Source of the DNA: Rhizobiaceae bacterium
GTDB lineage: Bacteria > Pseudomonadota > Alphaproteobacteria > Rhizobiales > Rhizobiaceae
Assembly: GCA_014238155.1 (NCBI GenBank)
Contig: JABABQ010000032.1
Location: 1 to 64,000, forward strand
Direction: 5' to 3'
DNA: 64,000 nt
How positions within the stretch are numbered: the stretch's first letter is position 1; every line of letters starts with the position of its first letter. A model generated the notes under the pieces. It ran no database searches. It worked only from the letters and a program-made list of their open reading frames with translations, and was not told the origin of the DNA. The position numbers and the translations under genes were made by a program. Of the stretch, positions 54,253-62,864 are shown one piece after another.

Positions 54253-55206
54253 TTACTTGATTGCCTGAGGATTGATTGGCGAACCGGCACCGCCGGGTAA
54301 ATGCAAAGGCGGTGCGACAAAGAAAAACTCATAGACCGCGTCTTCGGCGCAGTCTTCTGCCAGTTCCTTGACGTAGAAAATTTCGCCCATCGAAATTCCG
54401 ATGGCCGGAATAACAACCCAGTGCCAGGGTTGATTGGCTTCGGTGGTTTCATTGGGACGAACTTCACACCCCCAAGTATCGGCACAGATTGCTGCAATGT
54501 CGGTTTCTTTCAACCAATGAGCAGTTTCAAATGCCAGGCCTGGTGCGTCGCCGCCAGCATATCCGGACCAGTCACCTTTGGCGAGACAGCGCTCCTGGTG
54601 GCCCGTGCGCACAATAACAAAATCTCCTTTTTTGATTTCCACCCCCTGATCGCGGGCGCATGAATCGAGGTCGTTATTGGTAATTGCATAGCCATCATCA
54701 AGTGACGCGACGCCTTTGTGGCGAGCAATGTCCAGCAGGACACCGCGCCCAACCATCTTGTCGCGGACATTTTCAATGCCCAGTTTCGCAGCACCCTGAA
54801 CTGTAACTTCCGTCGCCTCATAGCCATTGTACATTTTATCATCGAGGAATATATGCGCCAGCGCGTCCCATTGAGTTGACGCCTGACAGGGCATGTTAAT
54901 GCCATCATCGGCATAGCGCAGATAAGCTTTGCCATCTCCATCCTGTTTGCCGATAGCGGCGTCAGTGCCGGTTGCCAGCATTTGATGAACCGGGTTCCAA
55001 CGCCCGCCAAACAGACCCGACTGGATGGGCTCTTTCAGTGACAGTCCAAGGGCAAAAACCTTACCTTTTTTGATCAGACCGGCAGCGGCGACAATATCGG
55101 CCGGTTCAATATTATTGAGCGTGCCGATCTGGTCGTCTTTGCCCCAACGTCCCCAATTGGAAAGCTTCTTTGCGGTTTGATATATTTTTTCTCGAGTCAA
55201 AGTCAT
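54253..55206 (-). CDS. Cyclase-family hydrolase, STQWD subgroup
   Basis: A 317-residue cyclase-fold protein, distinct from that at 44679. The metal motif is STQWDALAHIF (110-120), the form found in the longer cyclase subgroup where a Gln/Trp replaces the HxxTHID pattern; LSLKEPI and FVIVRTGHQE are also typical. Divergent from the flavin monooxygenase operon over 182 bases that contain the TetR-type box at 55254-55275, so it may share its control. Reaction not known; hydrolysis of a cyclic amide or lactone is consistent. Confidence 0.82.
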   Translation of the reverse strand: MTLTREKIYQTAKKLSNWGRWGKDDQIGTLNNIEPADIVAAAGLIKKGKVFALGLSLKEPIQSGLFGGRWNPVHQMLATGTDAAIGKQDGDGKAYLRYADDGINMPCQASTQWDALAHIFLDDKMYNGYEATEVTVQGAAKLGIENVRDKMVGRGVLLDIARHKGVASLDDGYAITNNDLDSCARDQGVEIKKGDFVIVRTGHQERCLAKGDWSGYAGGDAPGLAFETAHWLKETDIAAICADTWGCEVRPNETTEANQPWHWVVIPAIGISMGEIFYVKELAEDCAEDAVYEFFFVAPPLHLPGGAGSPINPQAIK

Positions 55207-55253
55207 GGTCAGCTGTCCGTCTGTTTTGAAGCGAAATCATGGATCGCAATGGC

Positions 55254-55275
55254 TTATTTATCGATTGAAAAATAA
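55254..55275. promoter_or_regulatory. TetR-type operator, copy 1
   Basis: 22 bases with arms TTATTTATCGA and TTGAAAAATAA (imperfect inverted repeat, 9 of 11 pairs). It matches the reverse complement of 59065-59086 at 20 of 22 positions. It lies in the divergent promoter between the second cyclase gene and the monooxygenase operon that includes the TetR gene. Confidence 0.75.
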
Positions 55276-55388
55276 CTCGAAGCCGGTGTCAATTGCCAGA
55301 GCGCAGGGGACACGACTTGCGGTCACCGGCAAGCTGCGATATTTATCAAACGATAACCAGAGCCGTTCACCATAAAATGAGGCAGGCC

Positions 55389-56603
55389 ATGACCGACACC
55401 ATCATTCAATTGCATGATGCATTTGATGAAGGGTCGCTGAATGACTATGTGAATCGGGCTCGCGAATTGGCACCAATATTGAAACAACGGGCGGATGAAA
55501 CCGAAGAATTGCGGTGCCTGCCGGGAGAAACGGAAACCGACCTTCATAATTCAGGCATTTTTCGGATGATGCAGCCGCAGAGGGTCGGTGGCGCAGAACT
55601 GGATTATGTGGCGCTGATAGATGTCGCTGAAGAACTCGCTAAAGCAGATGCTTCTGTCGCCTGGAATGTCGCCAATCTGAGCAGCCATCACTGGATGCTG
55701 GCAATGTTTCCACCGGCCGCTCAAAATGCCGTCTGGACCGATAACGCCAACGCGTTGATTGCTTCGTCGTTCATCTTTCCTACCGGTCGGGCTGACCGGG
55801 TTGACGGGGGATACAGACTGAGTGGACGCTGGCCATTTTCTTCGGGAGTAGATCCTTCCACATGGAACATGCTGGCAGGAGTGGTTCAACCCGACGATGA
55901 CACGCAAGCTGCGGAACAACGCATTTTTTTACTGCCGAAAAGCGATTATTCCATCATCGACACCTGGTTCACAACGGGGCTGAAAGGCACCGGGTCAAAA
56001 GATGTCGAAGTGGACAACATTTTTGTGCCGCAAGACATGACATTGGCCGTCAAAGAGGTGGCCGGAGGTGATACGCCCGGATCAAGTCTCAATGCCGGGG
56101 CACTGTATCGCGTGCCTGTTTTTGCTTTATTTCCGTTTGTGCTTTCCGGCTGCGCCGTGGGAAATGCTCAAGCTTGCCTCGACGATTTTATTGCCATTAC
56201 CCGACAGCGAACGTCGAACTATAATCGAGCCCGCCTGTCAGATTTCCAATCCACCCAGATAAAAATTGCGGAAGCCGGTGCCAAAATTGATGCGGCCCGG
56301 CAGATCATGCGTTCAATCTGCATCGAAGCCATGGAACATGCCCGTGCGTCGCAGATTCCCGACTTGCTGACCAAAACCAGATATCGCCGTGATGGCGCTT
56401 TTTCTGTTCGACTTTGCACTGAGGCTGTCGATCTTCTGTTCGCCGCCAGTGGTGCAGGTGGATTGTTTTCATCCGGCCATTTGCAACGTCAATTTCGGGA
56501 GGCGCATGCAATAAATGCGCATATCGCTTTTAATTTTGACGCCGCGGGCTCCAATAACGGTCGGGTCGAATTGGGCCTGCCGTCTGAAAATCCGACACTT
56601 TAG
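55389..56603 (+). CDS. FAD/FMN-dependent two-component monooxygenase, oxygenase subunit (HsaA/DszC-like)
   Basis: A 404-residue acyl-CoA-dehydrogenase-fold protein. It differs from true dehydrogenases by the C-terminal type 2 domain and by the hydroxylase-type stretch LSGRWPFSSGVDPSTWNML, which resembles HsaA and HpaH-type oxygenases. The flavin reductase gene follows after 14 bases, completing a two-component system. ATG 55389 has AGGC-type spacing; an upstream frame from 55293 runs through the promoter. Probable ring or side-chain hydroxylation of an aromatic or heteroaromatic compound. Confidence 0.85.
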   Translation: MTDTIIQLHDAFDEGSLNDYVNRARELAPILKQRADETEELRCLPGETETDLHNSGIFRMMQPQRVGGAELDYVALIDVAEELAKADASVAWNVANLSSHHWMLAMFPPAAQNAVWTDNANALIASSFIFPTGRADRVDGGYRLSGRWPFSSGVDPSTWNMLAGVVQPDDDTQAAEQRIFLLPKSDYSIIDTWFTTGLKGTGSKDVEVDNIFVPQDMTLAVKEVAGGDTPGSSLNAGALYRVPVFALFPFVLSGCAVGNAQACLDDFIAITRQRTSNYNRARLSDFQSTQIKIAEAGAKIDAARQIMRSICIEAMEHARASQIPDLLTKTRYRRDGAFSVRLCTEAVDLLFAASGAGGLFSSGHLQRQFREAHAINAHIAFNFDAAGSNNGRVELGLPSENPTL

Positions 56604-56617
56604 GGGCACAATCATCA

Positions 56618-57151
56618 ATGAGCGATTTGGCTTCTTCCGAAAAAGACCTTTCTGACCCAGTGGAAACAGAATTCGACCCGCGATTGCTGCGCGATGCGCT
56701 GGGCAGTTTTGCAACCGGTGTTACAATCATAACGGCAGCCGGTGACAATGGTCTGCGCGTTGGTCTGACCGCCAATTCATTCTCGTCTGTGTCTCTCAAT
56801 CCGGCATTGGTATCATGGAGCCTTGCTTCCCATGCACCCAGTATGCCGGTTTTTCAAAATTGCTCACATTTTTCAATCCACGTTCTCAAACGCGACCAGG
56901 AAGAACTGGCCATCCGCTTTTCCCAATCTCGTGATGACAAGTTTGACGGGGTGAATGTGAAGGAGGGCTTGGGTGGAGCACCCGTCCTAGCCGAGTGCCT
57001 GGCCAGTTTTCAATGCCGCAATGCCTATCGCCATGCCGGTGGAGATCACATAATTTTTCTGGGCGCTGTCGAGAAGTTCGAAGTTGATGGCGGCGCACCT
57101 TTGATTTTTCATCGTGGAAAGTTTGGCGATTTGATGCAACAGGAGGGATAG
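56618..57151 (+). CDS. Flavin reductase, component of the monooxygenase
   Basis: A 177-residue FMN/FAD reductase of the HpaC/HsaB family. The flavin-binding GSFATGVTIITA, GLTANSFSSVSLNPALVSWS and HSIHV-like (HFSIHVLKRDQ) segments are standard. It supplies reduced flavin to the oxygenase immediately upstream. Confidence 0.9.
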   Translation: MSDLASSEKDLSDPVETEFDPRLLRDALGSFATGVTIITAAGDNGLRVGLTANSFSSVSLNPALVSWSLASHAPSMPVFQNCSHFSIHVLKRDQEELAIRFSQSRDDKFDGVNVKEGLGGAPVLAECLASFQCRNAYRHAGGDHIIFLGAVEKFEVDGGAPLIFHRGKFGDLMQQEG

Positions 57152-57152
57152 G

Positions 57153-57650
57153 TTGGAAATCATGGTTGAAAAAAAGAAACAATTCGATGTCATATTTGAA
57201 GGTGTTGGCACCACCGGCCCCAATATGCGTAACGACATCTCGGTTGAATGGCCGATGATGAAAGAAAAATTCGAACTGGCCACAGATGAAGGCCCGTTTC
57301 ACGGTGGAGATGGCACCGCACCGCCGCCGCTTGCATTGTTTACTGCCGCGCTGACTGGTTGTCTGATGACCCAGATCCGGGCATTCGCCAAACGCCTTAA
57401 GATCGAAGTCGAAAATGTTGAGGTCAAAGCGCGGCTGCACTGGCGAGGCGAACAGCACGGAATGGAGCCTTATGTGACATCACCGGTTGGATTTGGGCTG
57501 GACGTTGATATTGATTCAGACGCCTCTGGCGAGCAACTGAAACATTTGCTGGAATGCGCCAAAAAGGGATGCTTTATTGAACAAACTCTGGCTCAAGGTC
57601 TGATTGTTGACCACAGGCTTATGCTGGACGGTGAATGGCACGACGCCTGA
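57153..57650 (+). CDS. OsmC-family protein
   Basis: A 165-residue OsmC/Ohr-type protein. LALFTAALTGCLMTQI carries the first conserved Cys and ECAKKGCFIEQTL the second. OsmC proteins reduce organic peroxides, but some clusters use them as pathway hydrolases of thioesters. The start is TTG 57153, six bases after AGGAGG; ATG 57162 would have poor spacing. Cotranscribed with the monooxygenase genes. Confidence 0.85.
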   Translation: MEIMVEKKKQFDVIFEGVGTTGPNMRNDISVEWPMMKEKFELATDEGPFHGGDGTAPPPLALFTAALTGCLMTQIRAFAKRLKIEVENVEVKARLHWRGEQHGMEPYVTSPVGFGLDVDIDSDASGEQLKHLLECAKKGCFIEQTLAQGLIVDHRLMLDGEWHDA

Positions 57651-57675
57651 AGGCGCGCCAAGTAGGATACAGCCC

Positions 57676-58323
57676 ATGAGTGAGACAGCCCAGGCCAAGC
57701 CACGCAAAAAACGCCTTTCTTCCACCGAAAGGCGGGCGGAATTCATTACCAAGGCCATCGAATTTTTTGCCGAAGAGGGATTTGAAAGCAGCACCCGCGA
57801 CCTGGCCAAACATCTGGGCGTCACGCAACCGCTGCTGTACCGTTATTTTCCCAGCAAAAATGATCTCATCAAGGAAGTCTACCAAACGGTCTATCTAAAC
57901 CGGTGGCGCGAAGAATGGGACATTTTGCTGTGTGACAGAGAGCGCCCCTTACGAGAACGGCTACAGACATTTTATGAAGCCTATACCGACGCAATATTCA
58001 CCCGCGAATGGATGCGTATTTTTCTGTTCTCCGGCCTCAAGGGTGTTGAAATCAACCGGTGGTATGTGGGGCTGGTCAACGAGCGAATCCTCAACCGCAT
58101 CCTGACGGAATACCGGTTCGAAAACGGAGATAGTTCTGATCGCCAAGCAACACCGGAAGAACTGGAGCTTGCCTGGGTGATGCACGGCGGAATTTTCTAC
58201 TATGGCATTCGAAAGCATATCTACGAATCGCCTGTACTCGCTGATAAATCCCGAATGATTTCGGACGCACTCGATGTGTTTTTGATGGGAATTGGTGAGA
58301 CTGGTTCAGCTTTTAAAGACTAA
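57676..58323 (+). CDS. TetR-family transcriptional regulator
   Basis: A 215-residue TetR protein. Helix-turn-helix near 20-65 (ITKAIEFFAEEGFESSTRDL, LGVTQPLLYRYFPSKNDLI) and an all-helical ligand domain. ATG 57676 follows AGGATA; the frame from 57604 overlaps the OsmC gene. Being the last gene of the monooxygenase operon, it is likely autoregulated through 55254-55275 and acts on 59065-59086. Confidence 0.88.
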   Translation: MSETAQAKPRKKRLSSTERRAEFITKAIEFFAEEGFESSTRDLAKHLGVTQPLLYRYFPSKNDLIKEVYQTVYLNRWREEWDILLCDRERPLRERLQTFYEAYTDAIFTREWMRIFLFSGLKGVEINRWYVGLVNERILNRILTEYRFENGDSSDRQATPEELELAWVMHGGIFYYGIRKHIYESPVLADKSRMISDALDVFLMGIGETGSAFKD

Positions 58324-58345
58324 ATGCCTGTGTTGTTACCACCAC

Positions 58346-58864
58346 TTATGCGCCACCACGCGCTGGATAGTTATTCTCAACTGCAAACGGCACTTTTGAC
58401 AGCAGGAACTCAAGGTCGGGGCGCGCCCATGGCATATTGGACACGTCAACCATATAAAGACGTCCATCTGGCCGCACCCAGAACAGACCAGGCTCACAAA
58501 ATGTGTCGGCTTCGGCGTCCTTGATCGCTTTGGAAATATAAAGGCCCCAGGCTCGGGCGTCTGATTCCGACAGACCATAGCCAACGGTCAGGCCGTCAAG
58601 TTGCCAATCACTGGCGGTCTGTTTGGCGAGGTCTTCGTCATTCATTGAGATGGCAATCGTTGAAAACCCAGCTTCCTCATAGCCCGTCTGCAATGTCAAA
58701 AGCTTCTGCAGATAGGATTTGCAAACCGGACAATGCAAGCCTCGGTAAAAAATTACCATAGTAAAATTCTTCGGCGATTGCGCCGACAATTCCCAGTTAT
58801 CGCCGGCAACAGTATTTACACTAAGCGCGGGCACCTGCGCGTTTGGAGTGAGCATGACTGACAT
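58346..58864 (-). CDS. Peroxiredoxin-like (AhpC/TSA) protein
   Basis: A 172-residue thioredoxin-fold protein of the AhpC/TSA group. The active site reads FYRGLHCPVCKSYLQKL with a CxxC. PxxxT is not seen in the usual place (RGLHCPVC), so it belongs to the alkyl hydroperoxide-like group with CPVC. It is convergent with the TetR gene and divergent from the molybdenum hydroxylase operon. Probably a redox-protection role beside two oxidising enzymes. Confidence 0.82.
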   Translation of the reverse strand: MSVMLTPNAQVPALSVNTVAGDNWELSAQSPKNFTMVIFYRGLHCPVCKSYLQKLLTLQTGYEEAGFSTIAISMNDEDLAKQTASDWQLDGLTVGYGLSESDARAWGLYISKAIKDAEADTFCEPGLFWVRPDGRLYMVDVSNMPWARPDLEFLLSKVPFAVENNYPARGGA

Positions 58865-59064
58865 TGTTTATTTCCCTATATTGGCACCGGTCAAAGCGGG
58901 TGCACCCTCAAGTTTTCTGTAAATTTGGTTCCGTTGTCGCGGATCAATTTGGCAATCGACAAGATTTGACGAACCTGTTGTTGGCCACTCGACAACCTCC
59001 CGAACCTTCAAATTGGCCCGTGCAACGGGTGCATCTGCAAAAAATTCCAATTCTGACCATCGGC

Positions 59065-59086
59065 TTATTTATAAATCGATAAATAA
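59065..59086. promoter_or_regulatory. TetR-type operator, copy 2
   Basis: 22 bases: TTATTTATAAA then TCGATAAATAA. Its reverse complement matches 55254-55275 at 20 of 22 positions. Located about 70 bases upstream of the molybdenum hydroxylase operon and 200 upstream of the peroxiredoxin-like gene. Confidence 0.75.
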
Positions 59087-59155
59087 AGGATATAGAAGGA
59101 ACAGGCAACATACTCACCAGGAAGTGATGATGCCGTACGGCACCAGGAGGCGTGT

Positions 59156-60007
59156 ATGAAAGCTGCCGATTTTGACTATCAACGACCATCGAATTTGGAG
59201 GCTGCGCTAGATCTTTTAGACGACGAGTCAGGAGATGTTCAGGTTCTGGCTGGCGGCCAAAGTTTGATGCCGATGATGAATTTTCGTCTGGCGCAACCAG
59301 AACTGCTGGTCGACCTGAATGGCCTGGAAGACCTGCAGTTTATTCGCGAGGCTGATGGACACATTCAAATCGGGTCAATGACACGCTATTGCGAATTGGA
59401 AAACTCACCGTTGATCCAACAGCATGTGCCGCTTTTCTCCAAAGCCCTACCCCATATTGCCCATGTGGCAATCAGAAACCGTGGAACAATCGGCGGGAGC
59501 ACGGCGCTTGCTGATCCGGCCGCTGAAATGCCGGCGCTGTTGATTGCACTTGATGCTATTATCGTCGCCCGCTCCCGCCATGGTGAGCGCTCGATCAAGG
59601 CAGCGGAGTTTTTTCTCGGGCTGTACGAAACCGCCCTGGAAATGGGTGAGTTGATTGCATCGATATCCATTCCAATATCCGAAGCCGGTTGTGAATGTGG
59701 ATTTTATGAACTGGCGCGCCGCCACGGCGATTATGCCATGGCCGGCGTGGCCATCACGGTGCAGACGACCAATCCCATCAGCGAAGCCCGCGTTGTATTT
59801 TTTGCGGTGAGCGATCGAGCCACCCGAACCGAGGCAGTCGAAAATCAGTTGAACGGAGTGTCCACATTGGCAGGAGAGGAAATGAAAAATGCGATGGAAG
59901 AAATAGGCAAACTGGATTTTCACGGTGATCTGAACGCCGACATTGCCACCAAACAACATCTCGCCAAAGTCGTATTCAAGCGAGCGATTGCGGAGATTTT
60001 TTCTTGA
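59156..60007 (+). CDS. Molybdenum hydroxylase, FAD-binding medium subunit (CoxM/CutM-like)
   Basis: A 283-residue FAD subunit. Flavin-binding motifs AGGQSLMPMMNFRLA near residue 32 and TIGGSTALADPAAEMP near 104 are conserved. Same domain order as CoxM. Followed by the Fe-S and molybdopterin subunits with four-base overlaps, so the three make one enzyme. Confidence 0.9.
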   Translation: MKAADFDYQRPSNLEAALDLLDDESGDVQVLAGGQSLMPMMNFRLAQPELLVDLNGLEDLQFIREADGHIQIGSMTRYCELENSPLIQQHVPLFSKALPHIAHVAIRNRGTIGGSTALADPAAEMPALLIALDAIIVARSRHGERSIKAAEFFLGLYETALEMGELIASISIPISEAGCECGFYELARRHGDYAMAGVAITVQTTNPISEARVVFFAVSDRATRTEAVENQLNGVSTLAGEEMKNAMEEIGKLDFHGDLNADIATKQHLAKVVFKRAIAEIFS

Positions 60008-60483
60008 TAAACAGCCAGAACATCTCGTTAGTCGTCAATGGCGAACCAGTTTCAGCCTCAGTTCCCAATCGCACCAATCTGGTGGATTTCTTGCGCAATC
60101 AATTGGGTTTGACCGGATCACATGTCGGCTGCGAACACGGGGTTTGCGGAGCCTGCACATTGGAAGTCAACGGCTCAATGATCCGGGGTTGCTTGATGCT
60201 GGCCGTTCAGGCAGACGGCGCGGAAATTACTACGGTTGAAGGTTTCACCAGCCGAGACAAAGCAGCACAACTGCAGCGCTCCTTTCAGAAAAACAACGCT
60301 CTGCAATGCGGCTATTGCACCCCCGGCATGTTGGCCAGTGCGTTGGAATATGTTGAAGCGGGAGGCGGAGCTGATCGCGCCGCCATTCGCCAACATCTCT
60401 CCGGCAACTATTGTCGCTGCACCGGTTACCAGTCAATTGTAGATGCCGTGGTTGACGTAATTGAACAGGGAGCAAAGCAATGA
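60004..60483 (+). CDS. Molybdenum hydroxylase, 2Fe-2S small subunit (CoxS-like)
   Basis: A 159-residue subunit with two 2Fe-2S clusters: C43, C48, C51 and C63 (CEHGVCGACT plus Cys) and C102, C105, C137, C139 (CGYC and CRC). Starts at TTG 60004 overlapping the previous stop; GGAG-like upstream is weak. Electron path between FAD and Mo subunits. Confidence 0.92.
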   Translation: MINSQNISLVVNGEPVSASVPNRTNLVDFLRNQLGLTGSHVGCEHGVCGACTLEVNGSMIRGCLMLAVQADGAEITTVEGFTSRDKAAQLQRSFQKNNALQCGYCTPGMLASALEYVEAGGGADRAAIRQHLSGNYCRCTGYQSIVDAVVDVIEQGAKQ

Positions 60484-62858
60484 GCGGCCCGCTAACCCTG
60501 TTTGACAAGCCCAATTCCTATATCGGCAAATCAGTGCCGCGTCCCGATGCGCGGCGCCTCGTGGAGGGGCGCGGCAAATATGTTGACGATCTGCAACTGC
60601 CGAGAATGCTGCATGCAGCGTTTGTCCGTTCTCCCCATGCTCACGCCGAGATTGGTATCATTGACACGGCGGCAGCAACCGCCCTGCCCGGCGTAATTGC
60701 CGCATACACTGCAACCGATCTTGCCGATCACGTCAGCCCCTATGTCGGTATTCTCACCCATCTGCAGGGTCTGCGCTCGCCACCGCAAATGCCTCTGGCC
60801 GTAGATCGGGCGCGCTGGCAGGGAGAACCGGTGGTGATGATTGTAGCGCAGAGCCGCGCAATAGCAGAAGATGCCTGCGAGTTGGTCGAGATTGACTTTC
60901 ATACGCTGGAGGCAACTTGCGACGCCAAAACCGCCCTGCAAGACGATGCTCCGGTGATTCACGCGGAATTTGACAGTAACCTCGCCTGGCAACGCACGGT
61001 TGATGCCGGAAATGTTGAAGAAGCCTTCAACCGCGACGATGTCACCGTGATCGAACGGGAATTCACTTTTGGCCGTCATACCGGCGTTACTCTGGAACCA
61101 CGGGCCTCGGTGGTCGAATATGATCCATCGGAAGAAGTGCTGACTTATCATTATTCCGGTCAGGCTCCTCATATGATGCAGGCTGTACTGGCCAAACATC
61201 TGAGACTATTGGAAGAGAATGTGCGCATCATCGCGCGGGATGTCGGCGGATCATTCGGCATTAAAATTCACACCTATGGCGACGACGTCGCAACTGCAGC
61301 AGCGGCAAAAATTCTTGGACGCCCGATAAAATTCATCGCCGATCGAAATGAAAGCTTTGTTTCGGATATTCATGCCCGCGATCACACGGTGCGCGGGCGT
61401 CTGGCAGTTGATGCAGAAGGAAAGATAGCAGCACTTGAAATTGATGATCTGACCGGCATCGGTCCTTACAGCATGTATCCGCGCACATCGGCGATCGAAT
61501 GCAATCAAATCCTCAATCTGACAGGCGCGCCTTATGCGATTGATAACTATCGGGCGCGAGGGACCGTCGTTTTCCAGAACAAGAACATGATGTGTCAGTA
61601 TCGGGCTGTCGGCCATCCCGTGGCGATGGCGGTCGCCGATGGACTGCTGGAAGAGGCAGCCCATAAAATTGGCATGGATGTGGTTGATATTCGACGCCAC
61701 AACTTGTTTGCCGATAATGCCTATCCGACAAACTCTGCTGCAGGGATGAAATTTGACGATCTGTCGCATCAAAAAGCGCTCGAGAAATTGGTCAAATTTA
61801 TGGATTACGACGCGTTGCGTCAGAATCAGACTGAAGCACGAACTCAAAACGTTTATCGGGGAATTGGCCTGGTTTCCATGGTCGAAGTGACCAATCCCAG
61901 TCCGATGTTTTATGGCATTGGCGGAGCGCCGATTTCTGCTCAGGACGGGGCCAGTGTCAGACTGGACGCGGCAGGTGCGCTGCATGTTTCAGCCTCAATT
62001 ACCGAACAGGGACAAGGCACCAATACAATCATTGCCCAGATCTCAGCTGGTGTGTTTGGTGTGGATATTGATCGGGTTAAAGTGACTACCGGGGACACGG
62101 CGACCACCCCCTATGGTGGCGGCACTTGGGCATCACGCGGAGCAGGAATTGGCGGCGAAGCCGTTTTGCAGGCCTCCCATGCTTTGAAGCAACAGGTTCT
62201 GGATGTAGCGGGGGTGATACTGCAGGCTGTTTCAGATCAACTGGATATCGTGGACGGACACGTGGTCGACAAAGATGCTGGCACGCAGCGAATCTCACTC
62301 GCGGATTTGGGGAAAATTGTCTATTATCGAGGCAATGAACTTCCCGCCGATGTGACACCGGAACTGATTGCCACCCGCCATTACCGCGTCACCGACTTCC
62401 CTTTCGTTTTTACCAATGGCGCGATGGCTGCCCATGTCGAAGTCGATGTCGAAACCGGCTTTGTAAAAGTTTTGAACTTCTGGGCTGTTGAAGACTGCGG
62501 GCGGGTGATCAATCCCAAATTGGTGGATGAGCAAATCAGAGGTGGCGTTGTGCAAGGCATAGGTGGTGCGCTCTACGAGGAATGTATCTATTCCCCAGAT
62601 GGTCAGTTGCAAAATGCTTCAATGGCCGACTATCTGGTGCCGATGGCTGCGGAAATGCCGGATATCCACATTGACCATATCGAGACTCCCACCAAAACAT
62701 CGGTCCTTGGTGCTAAGGGTGCGGGTGAAGCTGGTACAGGTGGCGCGCCTGCCGCAATCATGAACGCCGTCAACGACGCGCTTCGACCGCTGAGTACATC
62801 GCTGCATCAGATGCCGATGACCCCGCAAAGGATACTCAAAGCCCTGGGGAAAGTTTAG
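60480..62858 (+). CDS. Molybdenum hydroxylase, molybdopterin large subunit (CoxL-like)
   Basis: A 792-residue xanthine-dehydrogenase-family subunit. DVGGSFGIK (254-262), GAGIGGEAVLQ and GAKGAGEAGTGGAP with the catalytic glutamate are present. The active-site loop reads QYRAVGHP (373-380). That is neither the AYRCSFR of aerobic CO dehydrogenase nor the AYRGAGR of form II, so CO oxidation is unlikely. Aldehyde or N-heterocycle hydroxylation is more probable. Starts in the CoxS-like stop codon. Confidence 0.9.
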   Translation: MSGPLTLFDKPNSYIGKSVPRPDARRLVEGRGKYVDDLQLPRMLHAAFVRSPHAHAEIGIIDTAAATALPGVIAAYTATDLADHVSPYVGILTHLQGLRSPPQMPLAVDRARWQGEPVVMIVAQSRAIAEDACELVEIDFHTLEATCDAKTALQDDAPVIHAEFDSNLAWQRTVDAGNVEEAFNRDDVTVIEREFTFGRHTGVTLEPRASVVEYDPSEEVLTYHYSGQAPHMMQAVLAKHLRLLEENVRIIARDVGGSFGIKIHTYGDDVATAAAAKILGRPIKFIADRNESFVSDIHARDHTVRGRLAVDAEGKIAALEIDDLTGIGPYSMYPRTSAIECNQILNLTGAPYAIDNYRARGTVVFQNKNMMCQYRAVGHPVAMAVADGLLEEAAHKIGMDVVDIRRHNLFADNAYPTNSAAGMKFDDLSHQKALEKLVKFMDYDALRQNQTEARTQNVYRGIGLVSMVEVTNPSPMFYGIGGAPISAQDGASVRLDAAGALHVSASITEQGQGTNTIIAQISAGVFGVDIDRVKVTTGDTATTPYGGGTWASRGAGIGGEAVLQASHALKQQVLDVAGVILQAVSDQLDIVDGHVVDKDAGTQRISLADLGKIVYYRGNELPADVTPELIATRHYRVTDFPFVFTNGAMAAHVEVDVETGFVKVLNFWAVEDCGRVINPKLVDEQIRGGVVQGIGGALYEECIYSPDGQLQNASMADYLVPMAAEMPDIHIDHIETPTKTSVLGAKGAGEAGTGGAPAAIMNAVNDALRPLSTSLHQMPMTPQRILKALGKV

Positions 62859-62864
62859 GGTTGG

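Noticed and set aside
60480-62858. Annotation as aerobic CO dehydrogenase
   Set aside because: The active-site loop is QYRAVGHP, not AYRCSFR, and no CoxDEF accessory genes are seen.
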